The notes under the pieces: generated by a model
The model's database searches: none
The model's input: only the letters and a program-made list of their open reading frames with translations
What the model was told of the DNA's origin: nothing
Shown: positions 24,903 through 34,072 of the stretch, in pieces
Layout: each line of letters begins with the position of its first letter
How positions within the stretch are numbered: the stretch's first letter is position 1
Assembly (NCBI RefSeq): GCF_000262465.1
Contig: NZ_CM001489.1
Span: forward strand, 1,835,441 to 1,899,440
From: Frankia sp. QA3
GTDB taxonomy: Bacteria; Actinomycetota; Actinomycetes; Frankiales; Frankiaceae
Reading direction: 5' to 3'
DNA: 64,000 bases
Translations under genes and position numbers: made by a program

Positions 24903-25030
24903 CCCGAGCGGTTGCACGATCTTCGGCACGGCTCGGCGCCGATCATGCTCGGTGAGGGCATCGACATCACGACTGTCTCGACATCACGACTGTCTCGAAG
25001 ATCCTCGGTCACCCGTCGACGTCGATGACC
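24903..25030 (+). pseudogene. Tyrosine-integrase C-terminal fragment with 17-bp duplication
   Basis: Reads ERLHDLRHGSAPIMLGEGID, the HxxR box (HDLRH) of tyrosine recombinases, then ITTVS. A 17-bp duplication (cgacatcacgactgtct, 24962-24978 and 24979-24995) shifts the frame. Collapsed, it continues KILGHPSTSMT, as in phage and integrative-element integrases. The catalytic Tyr and the N-terminal domain are absent. With DUF2637 at 23731 it marks a decayed integrative element. Confidence 0.7.
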
Positions 25031-25061
25031 GGGAACAGGCGCCGGCCTGCCGGCCTCGGTC

Positions 25062-25949
25062 TCAGACCTCGGGCGGGTGGCCGGCGGAGGGCAGGCCGAG
25101 GGCGCGGATCACCGCGCCGGCCTCCGCCACGGCGGCGGCCCGCTCCGGGGTGAGCACGCCCAGCGGGGACCGGGCGACCCGCTCCCACACCACGGCCATC
25201 GCCTCGAACAGCTCCGGCGGCAGGCCCGCGGCGGCCTGGGTCGCTGCGATCTCGCGCATCTCGGCGACGTAGCGGTGCGCCTTGCTCGCCGACAGCGCGA
25301 GCCATGATCCCAGTTCCCCGACCTGGTCGGGGAACGTCGGCGCAAGATCGTCGAGCATCATGTCGAGCACCCCGGCCTGCTCCGCCGCCACGGCCGCATG
25401 CAGGAAAAGGGCGGCGAGCCCCTTGTAGAGGCTCGCCGTGCTCATCTTCAGCGCGCTCGCGGCGCCCACCGGACCCGCCAGCACCCGCGGATCGAGCCGG
25501 GGATGGGCCAGCGCGGCGATCTCGCCGGCCCGTGGCCCGCTCAGGTACAGCCGGGTGCGGCTACGCCCGGACGCCGGTTCCGGCGGCGGGCCGGAGATCG
25601 ACCCGTCGACGAGGTCCAGTCCGCCCAGGGCCCGCCCCACCCGCTCGACCGTGGCAGGGGCGAGCGCGTTGAGGTCGGCGACCAGGGGGGTCACCCCCGC
25701 CGCGGCGGCCGACCGGCGGATGGCGCCGGCCACCGCGAGGGCCTCGCCCGGCGGCACCACCGACAGGACGACGTCCGCCGCCCCGACCGCCTCGTCGAGG
25801 GAGTCGACGAGCTCCAGGCCGTGCGCGAGCGCGCGGGTCCGCTGCGAGCGGCCCGCCACGCAGGCCAGCACCCGGGCGCCGCCCTCGACGTAGCCGCGCC
25901 CCAGCGCCGAGCCCATCGCACCGGGGCTCACGATCGCCACCGTCACCAC
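25062..25949 (-). CDS. NAD(P)-binding dehydrogenase with DUF1932 C-terminal domain
   Basis: 295 residues. The N-terminal Rossmann fold begins VTVAIVSPGAMGSALGRGYV (beta-hydroxyacid dehydrogenase-like, with GAMG in place of GxMG). The C-terminal part (LKMSTASLYKGLAALFLHAA) matches DUF1932, an imine-reductase/6-phosphogluconate-dehydrogenase-like helical domain, with the conserved Lys-like position KMSTAS. GTG 25949 is preceded by GAGGGGG at 7 nt. It probably reduces or oxidises a small hydroxy- or imino-acid; substrate unknown. Confidence 0.8.
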   Translation of the reverse strand: MVTVAIVSPGAMGSALGRGYVEGGARVLACVAGRSQRTRALAHGLELVDSLDEAVGAADVVLSVVPPGEALAVAGAIRRSAAAAGVTPLVADLNALAPATVERVGRALGGLDLVDGSISGPPPEPASGRSRTRLYLSGPRAGEIAALAHPRLDPRVLAGPVGAASALKMSTASLYKGLAALFLHAAVAAEQAGVLDMMLDDLAPTFPDQVGELGSWLALSASKAHRYVAEMREIAATQAAAGLPPELFEAMAVVWERVARSPLGVLTPERAAAVAEAGAVIRALGLPSAGHPPEV

Positions 25950-26040
25950 CCGGCATCCCCCTCCCGCGGCGCAACCCGAAACAATGCTCCCGGCGCGATC
26001 TCGGTTGACCCCCGACGCCTGCTGACATCTGACGTCGTCA

Positions 26041-26080
26041 GTGCGCGGCAGTGCGCGTCAGTGCGCGTCAGTGCGCGTGA
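26041..26080. repeat. Four tandem 10-bp repeats
   Basis: Four units of gtgcgcgtca (first copy gtgcgcggca), in the intergenic region upstream of the DUF1932 gene and the thiolase remnant. The remaining sequence of 25950-26230 holds nothing supported. Confidence 0.85.
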
Positions 26081-26230
26081 TCCAGGATAGGAGGTGCGAC
26101 CGGGTCAGCCCGCCGGCCCCAGGCGCCGGTGTTCCACGCTACGACGGCATCCTTCGACGGCGATTGCGCACGTGGAGCCACTGTCTGAGGCACAGCTCCA
26201 TCGGATGAATCACCATGGTGTGGTGACGGC

Positions 26231-26335
26231 GTCGTGCGGCTCGCCGCCGGCAGGGTCGACGACGCCGACGTGGCGCTCGTCACCGCCGGGGCGGGACGTG
26301 TCGGCGGTGTCCCGGTGTTCGGAGGGGGTCGGTGA
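26231..26335 (+). pseudogene. Thiolase-like C-terminal fragment
   Basis: 35 codons reading VVRLAAGRVDDADVALVTAG then AGRVGGVPVFGGGR and TGA. The G-x-R ... ARVALVTAGGG pattern is that of the last strand of SCP-x/lipid-transfer thiolases. Such thiolases are usually encoded directly before a DUF35 Zn-ribbon/OB-fold partner, which is what follows 20 bp downstream. The catalytic part is absent. Confidence 0.55.
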
Positions 26336-26354
26336 GAACGGCGGTGCGGAGTAG

Positions 26355-27152
26355 ATGATCAGCGGTCAACCTCACGTGCGCGTCCTCCATCCGGTCTCCC
26401 GCCAGGCGGACCCGCCGGCGGCCGGCGCCCCGCCCGCCACCCACCCGTCCACCAGGATCCCGTCGGTCAGGGTGATTCCCCCGGCCGTGCCCGCCACCGA
26501 GCCGTCCCCCGCGGCCCCCGGCACACGGGAGGACCCGGCAGGGGATGCGTCGGTCGCCGATTCGCCGAGCGCAGCGGATCTGGCGCAACGGGCGGCGGCC
26601 GCCGACGTTCCGGACGCGCCGGCTTCCGCCGCGAATATGGGGACCGTCGATCCCGCGACCGAGGCGGACCTCGCCGAGGACGCGCAGACCGTGGTTCTTC
26701 CGGGCGTGGCAGAGCGCGGCGCAGACGCTCGGACCGAGCTCCCGCCGCCCGACGACGACGGCACCGGGCCGTTGTGGGCCGCGTTGCGCGAGGACCGGTT
26801 CGTGCTGTCCCGGTGCCGGGACTGCCGGAGCTGGCTGCCACCGCGCCTGGAGCGCTGCGGGCACTGCGCGGGGCCGACCGCCTTCGAACCGGCGGCCGGC
26901 ACCGGCGTCGTCGACAGCTACCTCGTCATCCGCCATCCCAGCGTGCCCGCCTTCGCCGGCCGCTCGCCGTACGTCCTCGCGCTGGTCACCCTGGACGAGG
27001 GGGTCCGGCTGCCCGGCCGGCTCGACGGGGTCGCACCGGCGGAGGCGAGGATCGGCCAGCCCGTCCGCGCGGCCTTCCACGTCCGGCCCGGCGCGGACAC
27101 CCCCGGCGTCATCTTCCGCCCGCGCCAGCCGGCCGGCGTCGGGGCACGCTAG
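26355..27152 (+). CDS. DUF35 Zn-ribbon/OB-fold protein with long N-terminal extension
   Basis: 265 residues. The family proper is residues 130-265: GPLWAALREDRFVLSRCRDC, a zinc ribbon CRDC ... CGHC, then an OB fold (GTGVVDSYLVIRHPSVPAFA, YVLALVTLDEGVRLPGRL). DUF35 proteins normally have about 130-150 residues and act as partners of thiolase-like enzymes and hydratases in steroid and lipid metabolism. The first 130 residues are Pro/Ala/Asp-rich and disordered and may not be translated. The gene overlaps the convergent MFS gene by 44 bp at its 3' end. Its thiolase partner is only a fragment here. Confidence 0.7.
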   Translation: MISGQPHVRVLHPVSRQADPPAAGAPPATHPSTRIPSVRVIPPAVPATEPSPAAPGTREDPAGDASVADSPSAADLAQRAAAADVPDAPASAANMGTVDPATEADLAEDAQTVVLPGVAERGADARTELPPPDDDGTGPLWAALREDRFVLSRCRDCRSWLPPRLERCGHCAGPTAFEPAAGTGVVDSYLVIRHPSVPAFAGRSPYVLALVTLDEGVRLPGRLDGVAPAEARIGQPVRAAFHVRPGADTPGVIFRPRQPAGVGAR

Positions 27153-28593
27153 CCGTCGCCGGTGGCCGGCCGCGGCGCCGGGTGGGATCGAGCCAGACGA
27201 GGCGGGCCACCAGGGCGGTCATCACGACGACCAGGGCGAGGCCGAGCCAGAAGGCGGACTCGGCGGCGCGGATGTGCGCGCCGCGATCGGGATGGGTGCC
27301 CAGCCGGGCGAAGAACACCGCGCCGAGGACGGCGACGCCGCTGACGCCGGCGAACTGCTGGGTGGTGGTCAGGACCCCGGCGGCGACACCGGACCGCTCG
27401 CGGGGGACGCCGGCCAGCGGCGCTGCGACGAGCGAGGGCAGGATCAGCCCGTTGCCGGCCCCGATTCCGGCGATCCCGGCGACGAGCCAGGCGGGGGACA
27501 GGCCGCCGGGATGGGTGTGCAGGGTCACCGCCAGGGTCAGAAAGCTCAGCGCGGTCACGGCGCAGCCCGCCAGCAGCACCGCCGGGCCGAGGCGGGCGAC
27601 CAGGCGTCGTCCCAGCAGTGAGCTGCCGATCGCCAGCAGGCCCATCGGCGCGAACGCCAGACCGGCCCACAGCGGACTGAGTCCGAGTCCGGCCTGCAGC
27701 AGCAGGCTCAGCACGAACAGGCAGCTGCTGAACGACGCCATGAACGCGGCGTTCACCGCGAGACCGGTGGCGAACGTCGCGGTGCGGAACAGGGCGGGAT
27801 CGACCAGGGGCTGCCCGCCGCCGCGCGCCACCGACCGCTCCCAGCGCACCGCGACCGTCAGCGCGGGGACGGAAGCGGCCAGCAGCAGCCAGCTCCACAG
27901 CGGCCAGCCGGTCTCGTGCCCGACCACCAGCGGCAGCAGCGCGAGCCCGAGCGCGCCGGAGATTCCGACCGCGCCGGGAACATCCAGCTCCAGCCCGGTG
28001 GCCGTCCGCCGCCCGGCGCGGGGCAGCACTCGCGCCGCCACCGCGGCGACGGCCACGCCGACCGCCGCGGTGGCGAGGAAGACGGCCCGCCAGCCCAGGC
28101 CGAACACGTCGGCGTCGAGCAGCAGCCCGCCGAGGACCTGCCCGCCGACCCCGCTGACCGCGCCGGCCACCCCGTACCAGGCCAGCGCGCGGGAGCGCTC
28201 GGCGTCGGTGAACGATGCGGTCACCAGGGCCAGGATCTGGGGGACCATCGCCGCCGCGGCCAGGCCCTGCGCCATCCGGGCCGCCACCAGCTCGACGGGG
28301 CCCTGCGCGAGCCCGCACAGCAGCGAGGCCGCGGCGAAACCGGTCACCCCGGCCAGGAACAGGCGGCGGTGGCCGAACAGGTCACCGAGCCGCCCGCCGG
28401 TGACGACCCCCGCCGCGTAGGTGAACACGTAGCCGCCGACGACGAGTTCGAGCGCCGCGGGCCCGGCGCCGAGCTGGCGTTGCAGGTCGGGAATGGCCAC
28501 GTTCACCACGTTGGCGTCGAAGCCGTACAGGACGTAGGCGGCGAGCACGACTGGTAGCAGCAGCCGGCCGCCGGGATCTCCCTCGAAGCTCAT
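27109..28593 (-). CDS. MFS drug-efflux transporter (DHA2, 14 helices)
   Basis: 494 residues with about 14 hydrophobic segments. Motif A appears as GGRLGDLFGHRRLFLAG after helix 2, motif C-like AVSGVGGQVLGGLL in helix 5. This is the QacA/EmrB-type proton-coupled exporter group. ATG 28593 is preferred over GTG 28614 because the protein then begins MSFEGDPGGRLLLPVVLAAY. It is divergent from a MarR gene, the usual pairing for inducible drug efflux. Short C-terminal basic tail. Confidence 0.85.
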   Translation of the reverse strand: MSFEGDPGGRLLLPVVLAAYVLYGFDANVVNVAIPDLQRQLGAGPAALELVVGGYVFTYAAGVVTGGRLGDLFGHRRLFLAGVTGFAAASLLCGLAQGPVELVAARMAQGLAAAAMVPQILALVTASFTDAERSRALAWYGVAGAVSGVGGQVLGGLLLDADVFGLGWRAVFLATAAVGVAVAAVAARVLPRAGRRTATGLELDVPGAVGISGALGLALLPLVVGHETGWPLWSWLLLAASVPALTVAVRWERSVARGGGQPLVDPALFRTATFATGLAVNAAFMASFSSCLFVLSLLLQAGLGLSPLWAGLAFAPMGLLAIGSSLLGRRLVARLGPAVLLAGCAVTALSFLTLAVTLHTHPGGLSPAWLVAGIAGIGAGNGLILPSLVAAPLAGVPRERSGVAAGVLTTTQQFAGVSGVAVLGAVFFARLGTHPDRGAHIRAAESAFWLGLALVVVMTALVARLVWLDPTRRRGRPPATASVPRRRPAGAGGR

Positions 28594-28666
28594 GCGGCTG
28601 GTTATACCAATCACTGGAGTTGCCAGCTAATAGAGGTGCCAGCGAGTGGTCGCTAGGATGGGCATC
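28594..28666. promoter_or_regulatory. MFS/marR divergent control region
   Basis: AT-richer than the flanks. Contains CTGGAGTTGCCAG (inverted CTGG/CCAG, 5-nt centre) and a direct repeat of tgccagc (ttgccagctaa and ggtgccagcga, 17 bp apart). Placement between an efflux gene and a MarR gene makes MarR binding likely. Confidence 0.45.
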
Positions 28667-29161
28667 GTGACGGTGTCCGACGCCCAGCTGCCCGCCGCCC
28701 AGCTACCCGCCGCGCTGCGTCACCGCACGAGCTTCGTGCTCGCCCGGCTGGCCGCACTGACCCGGATGCACTGCGCCGAGCGGCTGGCCACCCTCGGTCT
28801 CAACCAGCACCAGCACGCGATCCTGTGCTGCCTGGACGAGTTCGGCCCGGCCATCCAGCGCGACGTCGCCGCCCGTCTCGACCTGGACAGCGGCGACCTG
28901 GTGTCCTTCCTCGACCGGCTGCAGGACGCCGAGCTCCTGCGCCGCGAGCGCGACCCGCGCGACCGGCGTCGCCAGATCCTCACCATCACCCCGGCCGGGC
29001 AGCGCCTGCTGCGCCGCGCCGAGGCGCTGCTCGACGAGGCGGAGCCGGACCTGTTCGCCGGGTTGCCCGGCGCCCGGGTGGACGAACTTCGCGCCCTCGC
29101 GACAGACGTACTGGCGCGCCACGCCGCGCAGGCGTGGCGGGACCAGGACGCCCTCGCCTGA
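28667..29161 (+). CDS. MarR-family transcriptional regulator
   Basis: 164 residues. LGLNQHQHAILCCLDEFGPA, IQRDVAARLDLDSGDLVSFL (helix-turn-helix) and RRERDPRDRRRQILTITPAG (the basic wing with the DxRxxR signature). GTG 28667 is chosen because AGGA lies 8 nt upstream; ATG 28658 overlaps that site. It probably represses the divergent MFS exporter and is released by the exported compound. Confidence 0.85.
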   Translation: MTVSDAQLPAAQLPAALRHRTSFVLARLAALTRMHCAERLATLGLNQHQHAILCCLDEFGPAIQRDVAARLDLDSGDLVSFLDRLQDAELLRRERDPRDRRRQILTITPAGQRLLRRAEALLDEAEPDLFAGLPGARVDELRALATDVLARHAAQAWRDQDALA

Positions 29162-29301
29162 CGGCGGCGCACCGTCCCATCGGCCTGGGGGTCCGTCCAG
29201 GCATTTCTCGGTTGGATTTTTGGTGTTGTCTGCTGACGCAGATGGGCGGCCTCGGCGGGCAATGGTCGAGATCCGTGGCCGAAGATCTTCTAGTTCCGTG
29301 G

Positions 29302-29619
29302 GTCTGCGGCGAGTACGGATCCCGGTCGTTGGACACCCTGAAACCCGGAGGGCTGCTGATCGACGTGACGGGCACGACCGGTGCCGGCATCGAGCGCGAC
29401 CTCGCCCGCGGCCAGGCCGCAGCGCGTGGCATCCGGTTCGCCGAGTTCTATGTGAACCCTTCCAGAACCGACCTGGAGGACGTCAACGCATTGATCGAAA
29501 GCGGCAGGCTCCAGGTCGACATTCAAGAAGTGCTGCCTCTCGAAGAGGCGGCCAAGGCCCACGCGATCAGCGGGACAGGACGCACCCAAGGCAAGATCGT
29601 GCTCGGTGTCTCCTCCTGA
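29302..29619 (+). pseudogene. Zinc-type quinone oxidoreductase (MDR), C-terminal fragment
   Basis: Reads EYGSRSLDTLKPGGLLIDVT, then FAEFYVNPSRTDLEDVNALI and VLPLEEAAKAHAISGTGRTQ, GKIVLGVSS: the last third of an NADPH-dependent MDR oxidoreductase. The GroES-like domain and the Rossmann glycine motif are missing. 29620-29753 continues with an open frame (GLFRFACADGVLSLSPQDGD) that I cannot assign. Confidence 0.7.
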
Positions 29620-29753
29620 CGCCGCCGGCGGCCTGTTCCGCTTCGCCTGCGCCGACGGGGTGCTGTCGCTGTCCCCGCAGGACGGCGACAGCCGCCGCCT
29701 GCGCCCCCCGTGCCGTTACGGCAGCGACGGCACCTACTCCGGCCGGCCGGGCA

Positions 29754-31157
29754 TCACATGTTGATCATGTGGCCGGCGAGGCCGTGGATCGCCTCCTTGA
29801 CCGACTCGCCCAGCGTCGGGTGGGCGTGCACGTTGCGGGCGAGCTCGGCGACGGTGAGGTCCCAGCGCTGCGCCAGGGTCAGCTGCGGCAGCAGCTCGGT
29901 GACGTCCGGGCCGATCAGGTGCGCGCCGAGCAGCTCGCCGTGCTTGGCGTCGCTGAGGATCTTCACGAAGCCGGCGGTCTCGCCGAGGCCGTGCGCCTTG
30001 CCGTTCGCCGAGAACGGGAACTTCGCGACCTGCACGTCGTAGCCGGCGTCGCGGGCCTGCGCCTCGGTGTAGCCGAAGCTGGCGACCTGGGGCTGGCAGT
30101 ACGTCGCCCGCGGGATCATCACGTAGTCCAGCGGGTAGGTCTCGGCGTCGCCGATCGTCTCCGCGGCGATGATGCCCATGGCCTCGGCGGCGTGGGCGAG
30201 CATGAGCTTGGCCGTCACGTCGCCGATGGCGAAGATGTGCGCGACGCTGGTGCGGCAGAAGCCGTCGACGTCGATGGCGCCGCGCTCGGTCAGCGCCACG
30301 CCGGTGTTCTCCAGGCCGTAGCCGGTGACGTTCGGCCCGAAGCCGATCGCCTGGAGCACCTTCTCCGTCTCCAGCACCTGCGACACGCCGTCGGAGCCGG
30401 TCACGGTGACCTTCACCGTGTCGCCGGAGTCGTCGATGGAGTCGACGCGGGTCGAGGTCAGCACCTTGATGCCGGCCTTCTTGTAATGGCGGGCGAGCTC
30501 GGCGGAGACCTCGGCGTCCTCCAGCGGCACCACCCGGTCGAGGAACTCCACGATCGTGACGTCGACGCCGTAGTTGCGCAGCACGTAGCCGAACTCGACG
30601 CCGATCGCCCCGGCGCCCGCGATGACGATGCTGCCAGGCAGCTCGGGGCTGAGGATCTGCTGCTCGTAGGTGACCACCCGCTCGGACAGCGACGTGCCCG
30701 GCAGCAGCCGCGGCGTGGCGCCCGCGGCGATGATGGCGTGGTCGAACGTCACCGTGCTGGTCGCGCCGTCCTCGCCGGCGACCGACAGGGTGTGGTCGTC
30801 GACGAACGTGCCGCGCCCGGAGAACTCGGTGATGTTGTTCTTCTTCATCAGGTAGTGGACGCCCTTGACCCGGCCGTCCGCGACCTTCCGGCTGCGTTGG
30901 AACGCCGCCCCGTAGTCGAACGTGAGCTCCCCGTCGACGGAGATCCCGAACGTCCTGGCCTCATGGGTGAGGGTGTGGACGAGCTCCGCGTTGCGCAGCA
31001 GCGCCTTCGACGGGATGCAGCCCACGTTGAGGCACACCCCGCCCCAGTACCGCTCCTCCACGACGGCCGTGGTCAGACCGAGCTGGGCGGCCCGGATCGC
31101 GGCCACATACCCGCCGGGCCCGGCGCCGAGCACCACTACGTCGAAATGTTCGCTCAC
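29754..31157 (-). CDS. lpdA: Dihydrolipoyl dehydrogenase (E3)
   Basis: 467 residues, full length. FAD-binding [20 protein letters not shown] at the N-terminus, redox disulphide [14 protein letters not shown] at about 39-52, NAD-binding [10 protein letters not shown], second FAD motif [17 protein letters not shown], and the C-terminal base pair as [10 protein letters not shown]. It oxidises dihydrolipoyl groups of 2-oxoacid dehydrogenase complexes and the glycine cleavage system, in the cytosol. No E1 or E2 gene is adjacent, as is usual for the shared E3 of actinobacteria. GTG start with a weak AGG 8 nt upstream. Confidence 0.95.
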   Translation of the reverse strand: MSEHFDVVVLGAGPGGYVAAIRAAQLGLTTAVVEERYWGGVCLNVGCIPSKALLRNAELVHTLTHEARTFGISVDGELTFDYGAAFQRSRKVADGRVKGVHYLMKKNNITEFSGRGTFVDDHTLSVAGEDGATSTVTFDHAIIAAGATPRLLPGTSLSERVVTYEQQILSPELPGSIVIAGAGAIGVEFGYVLRNYGVDVTIVEFLDRVVPLEDAEVSAELARHYKKAGIKVLTSTRVDSIDDSGDTVKVTVTGSDGVSQVLETEKVLQAIGFGPNVTGYGLENTGVALTERGAIDVDGFCRTSVAHIFAIGDVTAKLMLAHAAEAMGIIAAETIGDAETYPLDYVMIPRATYCQPQVASFGYTEAQARDAGYDVQVAKFPFSANGKAHGLGETAGFVKILSDAKHGELLGAHLIGPDVTELLPQLTLAQRWDLTVAELARNVHAHPTLGESVKEAIHGLAGHMINM

Positions 31158-31308
31158 ATCGGCAGCCTAACGACCCCGCCCGGCCACCCCGTTCCCGCAC
31201 CACCCGGCGTTCGGTCACACTCACCCGACCGGCGGCACGGACACCGCCGGCCGGCGCCCGCCTTCGCCACCGGGTCCGCGGCGCATCGCCGTGAGGGCCT
31301 TGACCGAA

Positions 31309-34041
31309 CTACGCCTCCGACGCCTGATCGGCGTCATCCCGGCCCTCCCGATCGCCGGCCCTCCCCGCCTGCTCCTCCTCGATCCGCCGGGCCCAGTAGG
31401 CGATGTTGTGGCGGGTGGTGAGGGTGTCGGGGTGGTGGGGGCCGAGGACGCGTTCGCGGTCGGGCAGGAGGCGGCGGGACAGGTCCAGGGCGCCGGCCGG
31501 ATCCCCGGTCTGCCCGGTCCAGTAGGCGATGTTGTGGCGGGTGGTGAGGGTGTCGGGGTGGCGGGGGCCGAGGACGCGTTCCAAGTCGGGCAGGAGGTGG
31601 TGGAACAGGTCCAGGGCGCCGGCCGGATCCCCGGTCTGCCCGGTCCAGGAGGCGATCTCGTGGCGGGTGTTGAGGGTGCCGGGGTGGTGGGGGCCGAGGA
31701 CGCGTTCGCGGTCGGGCAGGAGGCGGCGGAGCAGGTCCAGGGCGCCGGCCGGATCCCCGGTCTGCCCGGTCCAGGAGGCGATCTCGTGGCGGGTGTTGAG
31801 GGTGCCGGGATGGTGGGGGCCGAGGACGCGTTCGCGGTCGGGCAGGAGCTGGCGGAGCAGGTCCAGGGCGCCGGCCGGATCCCCGGCCTGCCCGGTCCAG
31901 TAGGCGATCTCGTGGCGGGTGGTGAGGGTGTCGGGGTGGTCGGGGCCGCGCAGGGCGTGGACGCGGGGGAGCCAGGCGGCCCAGCGGTCGAGGTTCTGGC
32001 GGGGGGTCGGCAGGGGGCGTCGCCGCAGGGCGCGCAGGGCGTTGGCGACCTGGCCGTTCTGCCAGTGGAACTCGGCCTCCGAGCCGGCGGCCCAGCGGTA
32101 GAGCGGGTTGTCGGTGTAGATGCCGGTGATGGGGGCGAGGTCCTCGATCTCGTTGAGCAGGATGCGCCGGCCGGCCGCCGGGTCGAGCCGGCGGGTGGGG
32201 TGGCCGACGAGGTGGTCGACGAGGGCGGGGTGGGCCAGGCCCACGAGTTCCCGGGCGGTGCCGGGGTGGGCGCGCACGACGAGCCGGTCGAGGCGGGCCA
32301 GCACGCCGCGGACCGCCGCGGGCTGGTCGGGGCCGTCGAGCCAGTCGGCGGCGGCGGCCAGCAGCTCGATCGGGACGGTCGGCCCGGCGCCGGCGGCGAC
32401 CAGCGGGGTGAGCACCGGCAACAGGTGAGCGGTCCAGGAGGCGGGGTCGGCTGCGCCGGCGGTGTCGAGGAGCCGGTCGATCAGGGCGCGCAGCAGCCCG
32501 GCGCGGTCGTCGCCGAGGCCGAGGCGCACGAGCAGCTCGTCGCGTTCGGCCTCGGTGAGGCTGCGGTAGGTGTCGGCGAGCAGCCGGGCGAGCAGCCAGG
32601 CGCCCGTCCCCCGCGCGCACAGCTCGCCGAGCACGTCGCAGGCGCGGTCCGGCACGCCGCGGCGGCGCAGGTAGCGGGCCAGCGGGCCCGCCGCGGGCCG
32701 GTCGACGGCCAGCCCCCGGCCGCCGGGAACGTCCGGTCCGGGCTCGCGGCTGGTGACCACGACGTGCACCCGCGGGCTGTCCGGGTCGGTGGCGAGCGCG
32801 ACCAGGGCCGCGGTGACGCCCTCGCCGACGGTGTCGTCGAGCTGGTCGAGGCCGTCGACGACCAGCCGGACGGGGTCGTCGCCGGGCAGGTGGCGCAGCG
32901 GGCCGGCGACGAACTGGACCAGCGGCGGCCGCTGCTGGCGGGCCTCGTCCGGTTCCGCGCCGCGGTAGGCCGCCAGCGCCAGGTGGAAGCCGGGGACGCT
33001 GACGAGCAGCTGGCGGCGCAGCTCCTCGGCCAGCGACCACACGGTGGTGGCCCGGTCGGCGTAGACGACGGCGTGCACGAACCGGTCCGGGACGGCACCG
33101 GCGGCGAGCTCCGGGCGGGCCAGGGCGGTGACCAGCGTCGACTTGCCCGACCCGGCGGGGCCGTGGACACCGACCCAGCGGGCGCGCCGCGCCCGGGCGA
33201 CCAACCCCTCGACCGTCGGCGGAACCTCCAGCGCGGTGGTGAGCTGCTCGGCGAGGGCCGCGTACGGCGAGGCCGGCGGCGGGACCCGTCCCGGCGGGCG
33301 GCGCCAGTTCGGGGCGAGCCACAGCCCGGGGTCGCCGGCGGCGACGACCTCGGCGCCGTTGACCGACAGGTGCTGGGGGACCTGCCCCGCGCAGACGATG
33401 TCACGCTTGGCGTCGGCGCAGGTCAGCCAGTCGCCGGAGCCGCTGTGGCCGTGGCGGAGCAGGTCGACGAGCCGCCGGGTGAAGCAGCCGTCGGCGGCCG
33501 GGCCGTCGTGGGTGGCGGTGAGCACCTCGAAGCGTCGCCCGGCGGCCATCGCGATGTCGCTGACCAGTCGGGCCACCTCGACCGCGCCCTGACCGCTGTG
33601 GCAGGCGTCGAGGAGCAGGACGAGCCCGTCGATGCGGTCGTGGACGCGCAGCAGCTCCCGCAGCCGGGTCCCGACCAGCCAGGCTCGGTCGCCGGTGGGC
33701 CGCTCGGGGTCGTCGCAGTCGCTGGGCAGCAGGTAGAAGTCGGCGCGTCCGCCGGGGCCGTGGTCGACGCCGAGCTGGCCGTGGCCGACGAACGCCAGCA
33801 GCAGCGTCGAGGCGGTGGCGTCGGCGTGCGCGAACGCCTCCGTCACCGTCGTGCTCAGCTGCGTCATCGACGGGTCGAGCAGCAGGCCCGAGCGGTCGGG
33901 CAGCGCGGACACGCAGCCGCCGAGCGCCGCGTCGGTCAGCGCCTCGTACAGCTCCTCGGCGAGCCCCGGCAGGAACGACAGCGGTCCCGCCGCCGCGCAG
34001 CGCGCCCCGATGACCAGCGCGTGCCGTCCGGCCACGGCCAC
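31309..34041 (-). CDS. Caspase-like peptidase, STAND NTPase and TPR fusion
   Basis: 910 residues. 1-235: caspase-like (peptidase C14) domain with catalytic His87 in FVGHGQLG and Cys147 in LDACHSGQG. About 285-560: P-loop NTPase of STAND/NACHT type, Walker A GPAGSGKSTLV at 294-304, Walker B LVVDGLDQLDD, then VVVTSREPG. About 560-735: helical spacer. About 735-895: TPR-like units of 42 residues (LGPHHPDTLTTRHNIAYWTG). This sensor-switch-protease layout fits an NTP-gated death or defence protein: repeats sense, NTPase oligomerises, protease cuts. Target is unknown. It follows the hydrolase gene by 31 bp and is likely co-transcribed. GTG 34041 or 34035 may be the start. Confidence 0.85.
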   Translation of the reverse strand: MAVAGRHALVIGARCAAAGPLSFLPGLAEELYEALTDAALGGCVSALPDRSGLLLDPSMTQLSTTVTEAFAHADATASTLLLAFVGHGQLGVDHGPGGRADFYLLPSDCDDPERPTGDRAWLVGTRLRELLRVHDRIDGLVLLLDACHSGQGAVEVARLVSDIAMAAGRRFEVLTATHDGPAADGCFTRRLVDLLRHGHSGSGDWLTCADAKRDIVCAGQVPQHLSVNGAEVVAAGDPGLWLAPNWRRPPGRVPPPASPYAALAEQLTTALEVPPTVEGLVARARRARWVGVHGPAGSGKSTLVTALARPELAAGAVPDRFVHAVVYADRATTVWSLAEELRRQLLVSVPGFHLALAAYRGAEPDEARQQRPPLVQFVAGPLRHLPGDDPVRLVVDGLDQLDDTVGEGVTAALVALATDPDSPRVHVVVTSREPGPDVPGGRGLAVDRPAAGPLARYLRRRGVPDRACDVLGELCARGTGAWLLARLLADTYRSLTEAERDELLVRLGLGDDRAGLLRALIDRLLDTAGAADPASWTAHLLPVLTPLVAAGAGPTVPIELLAAAADWLDGPDQPAAVRGVLARLDRLVVRAHPGTARELVGLAHPALVDHLVGHPTRRLDPAAGRRILLNEIEDLAPITGIYTDNPLYRWAAGSEAEFHWQNGQVANALRALRRRPLPTPRQNLDRWAAWLPRVHALRGPDHPDTLTTRHEIAYWTGQAGDPAGALDLLRQLLPDRERVLGPHHPGTLNTRHEIASWTGQTGDPAGALDLLRRLLPDRERVLGPHHPGTLNTRHEIASWTGQTGDPAGALDLFHHLLPDLERVLGPRHPDTLTTRHNIAYWTGQTGDPAGALDLSRRLLPDRERVLGPHHPDTLTTRHNIAYWARRIEEEQAGRAGDREGRDDADQASEA
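31394..31965 (-). repeat. 126-bp tandem repeats encoding 42-residue TPR units
   Basis: Unit starts at 31394, 31520, 31646, 31772 and 31898 are exactly 126 bp apart: four full units and a partial fifth. The units are nearly identical at DNA level (differences such as ttgtgg/tctcgtgg and tgtcggg/tgccggg), so they expanded recently or are being homogenised. They encode the C-terminal sensor repeats of the caspase-like protein. Confidence 0.95.
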
Positions 34042-34072
34042 CCCCCTTCTCCGGCGGCTGGGCGGATGCCGG

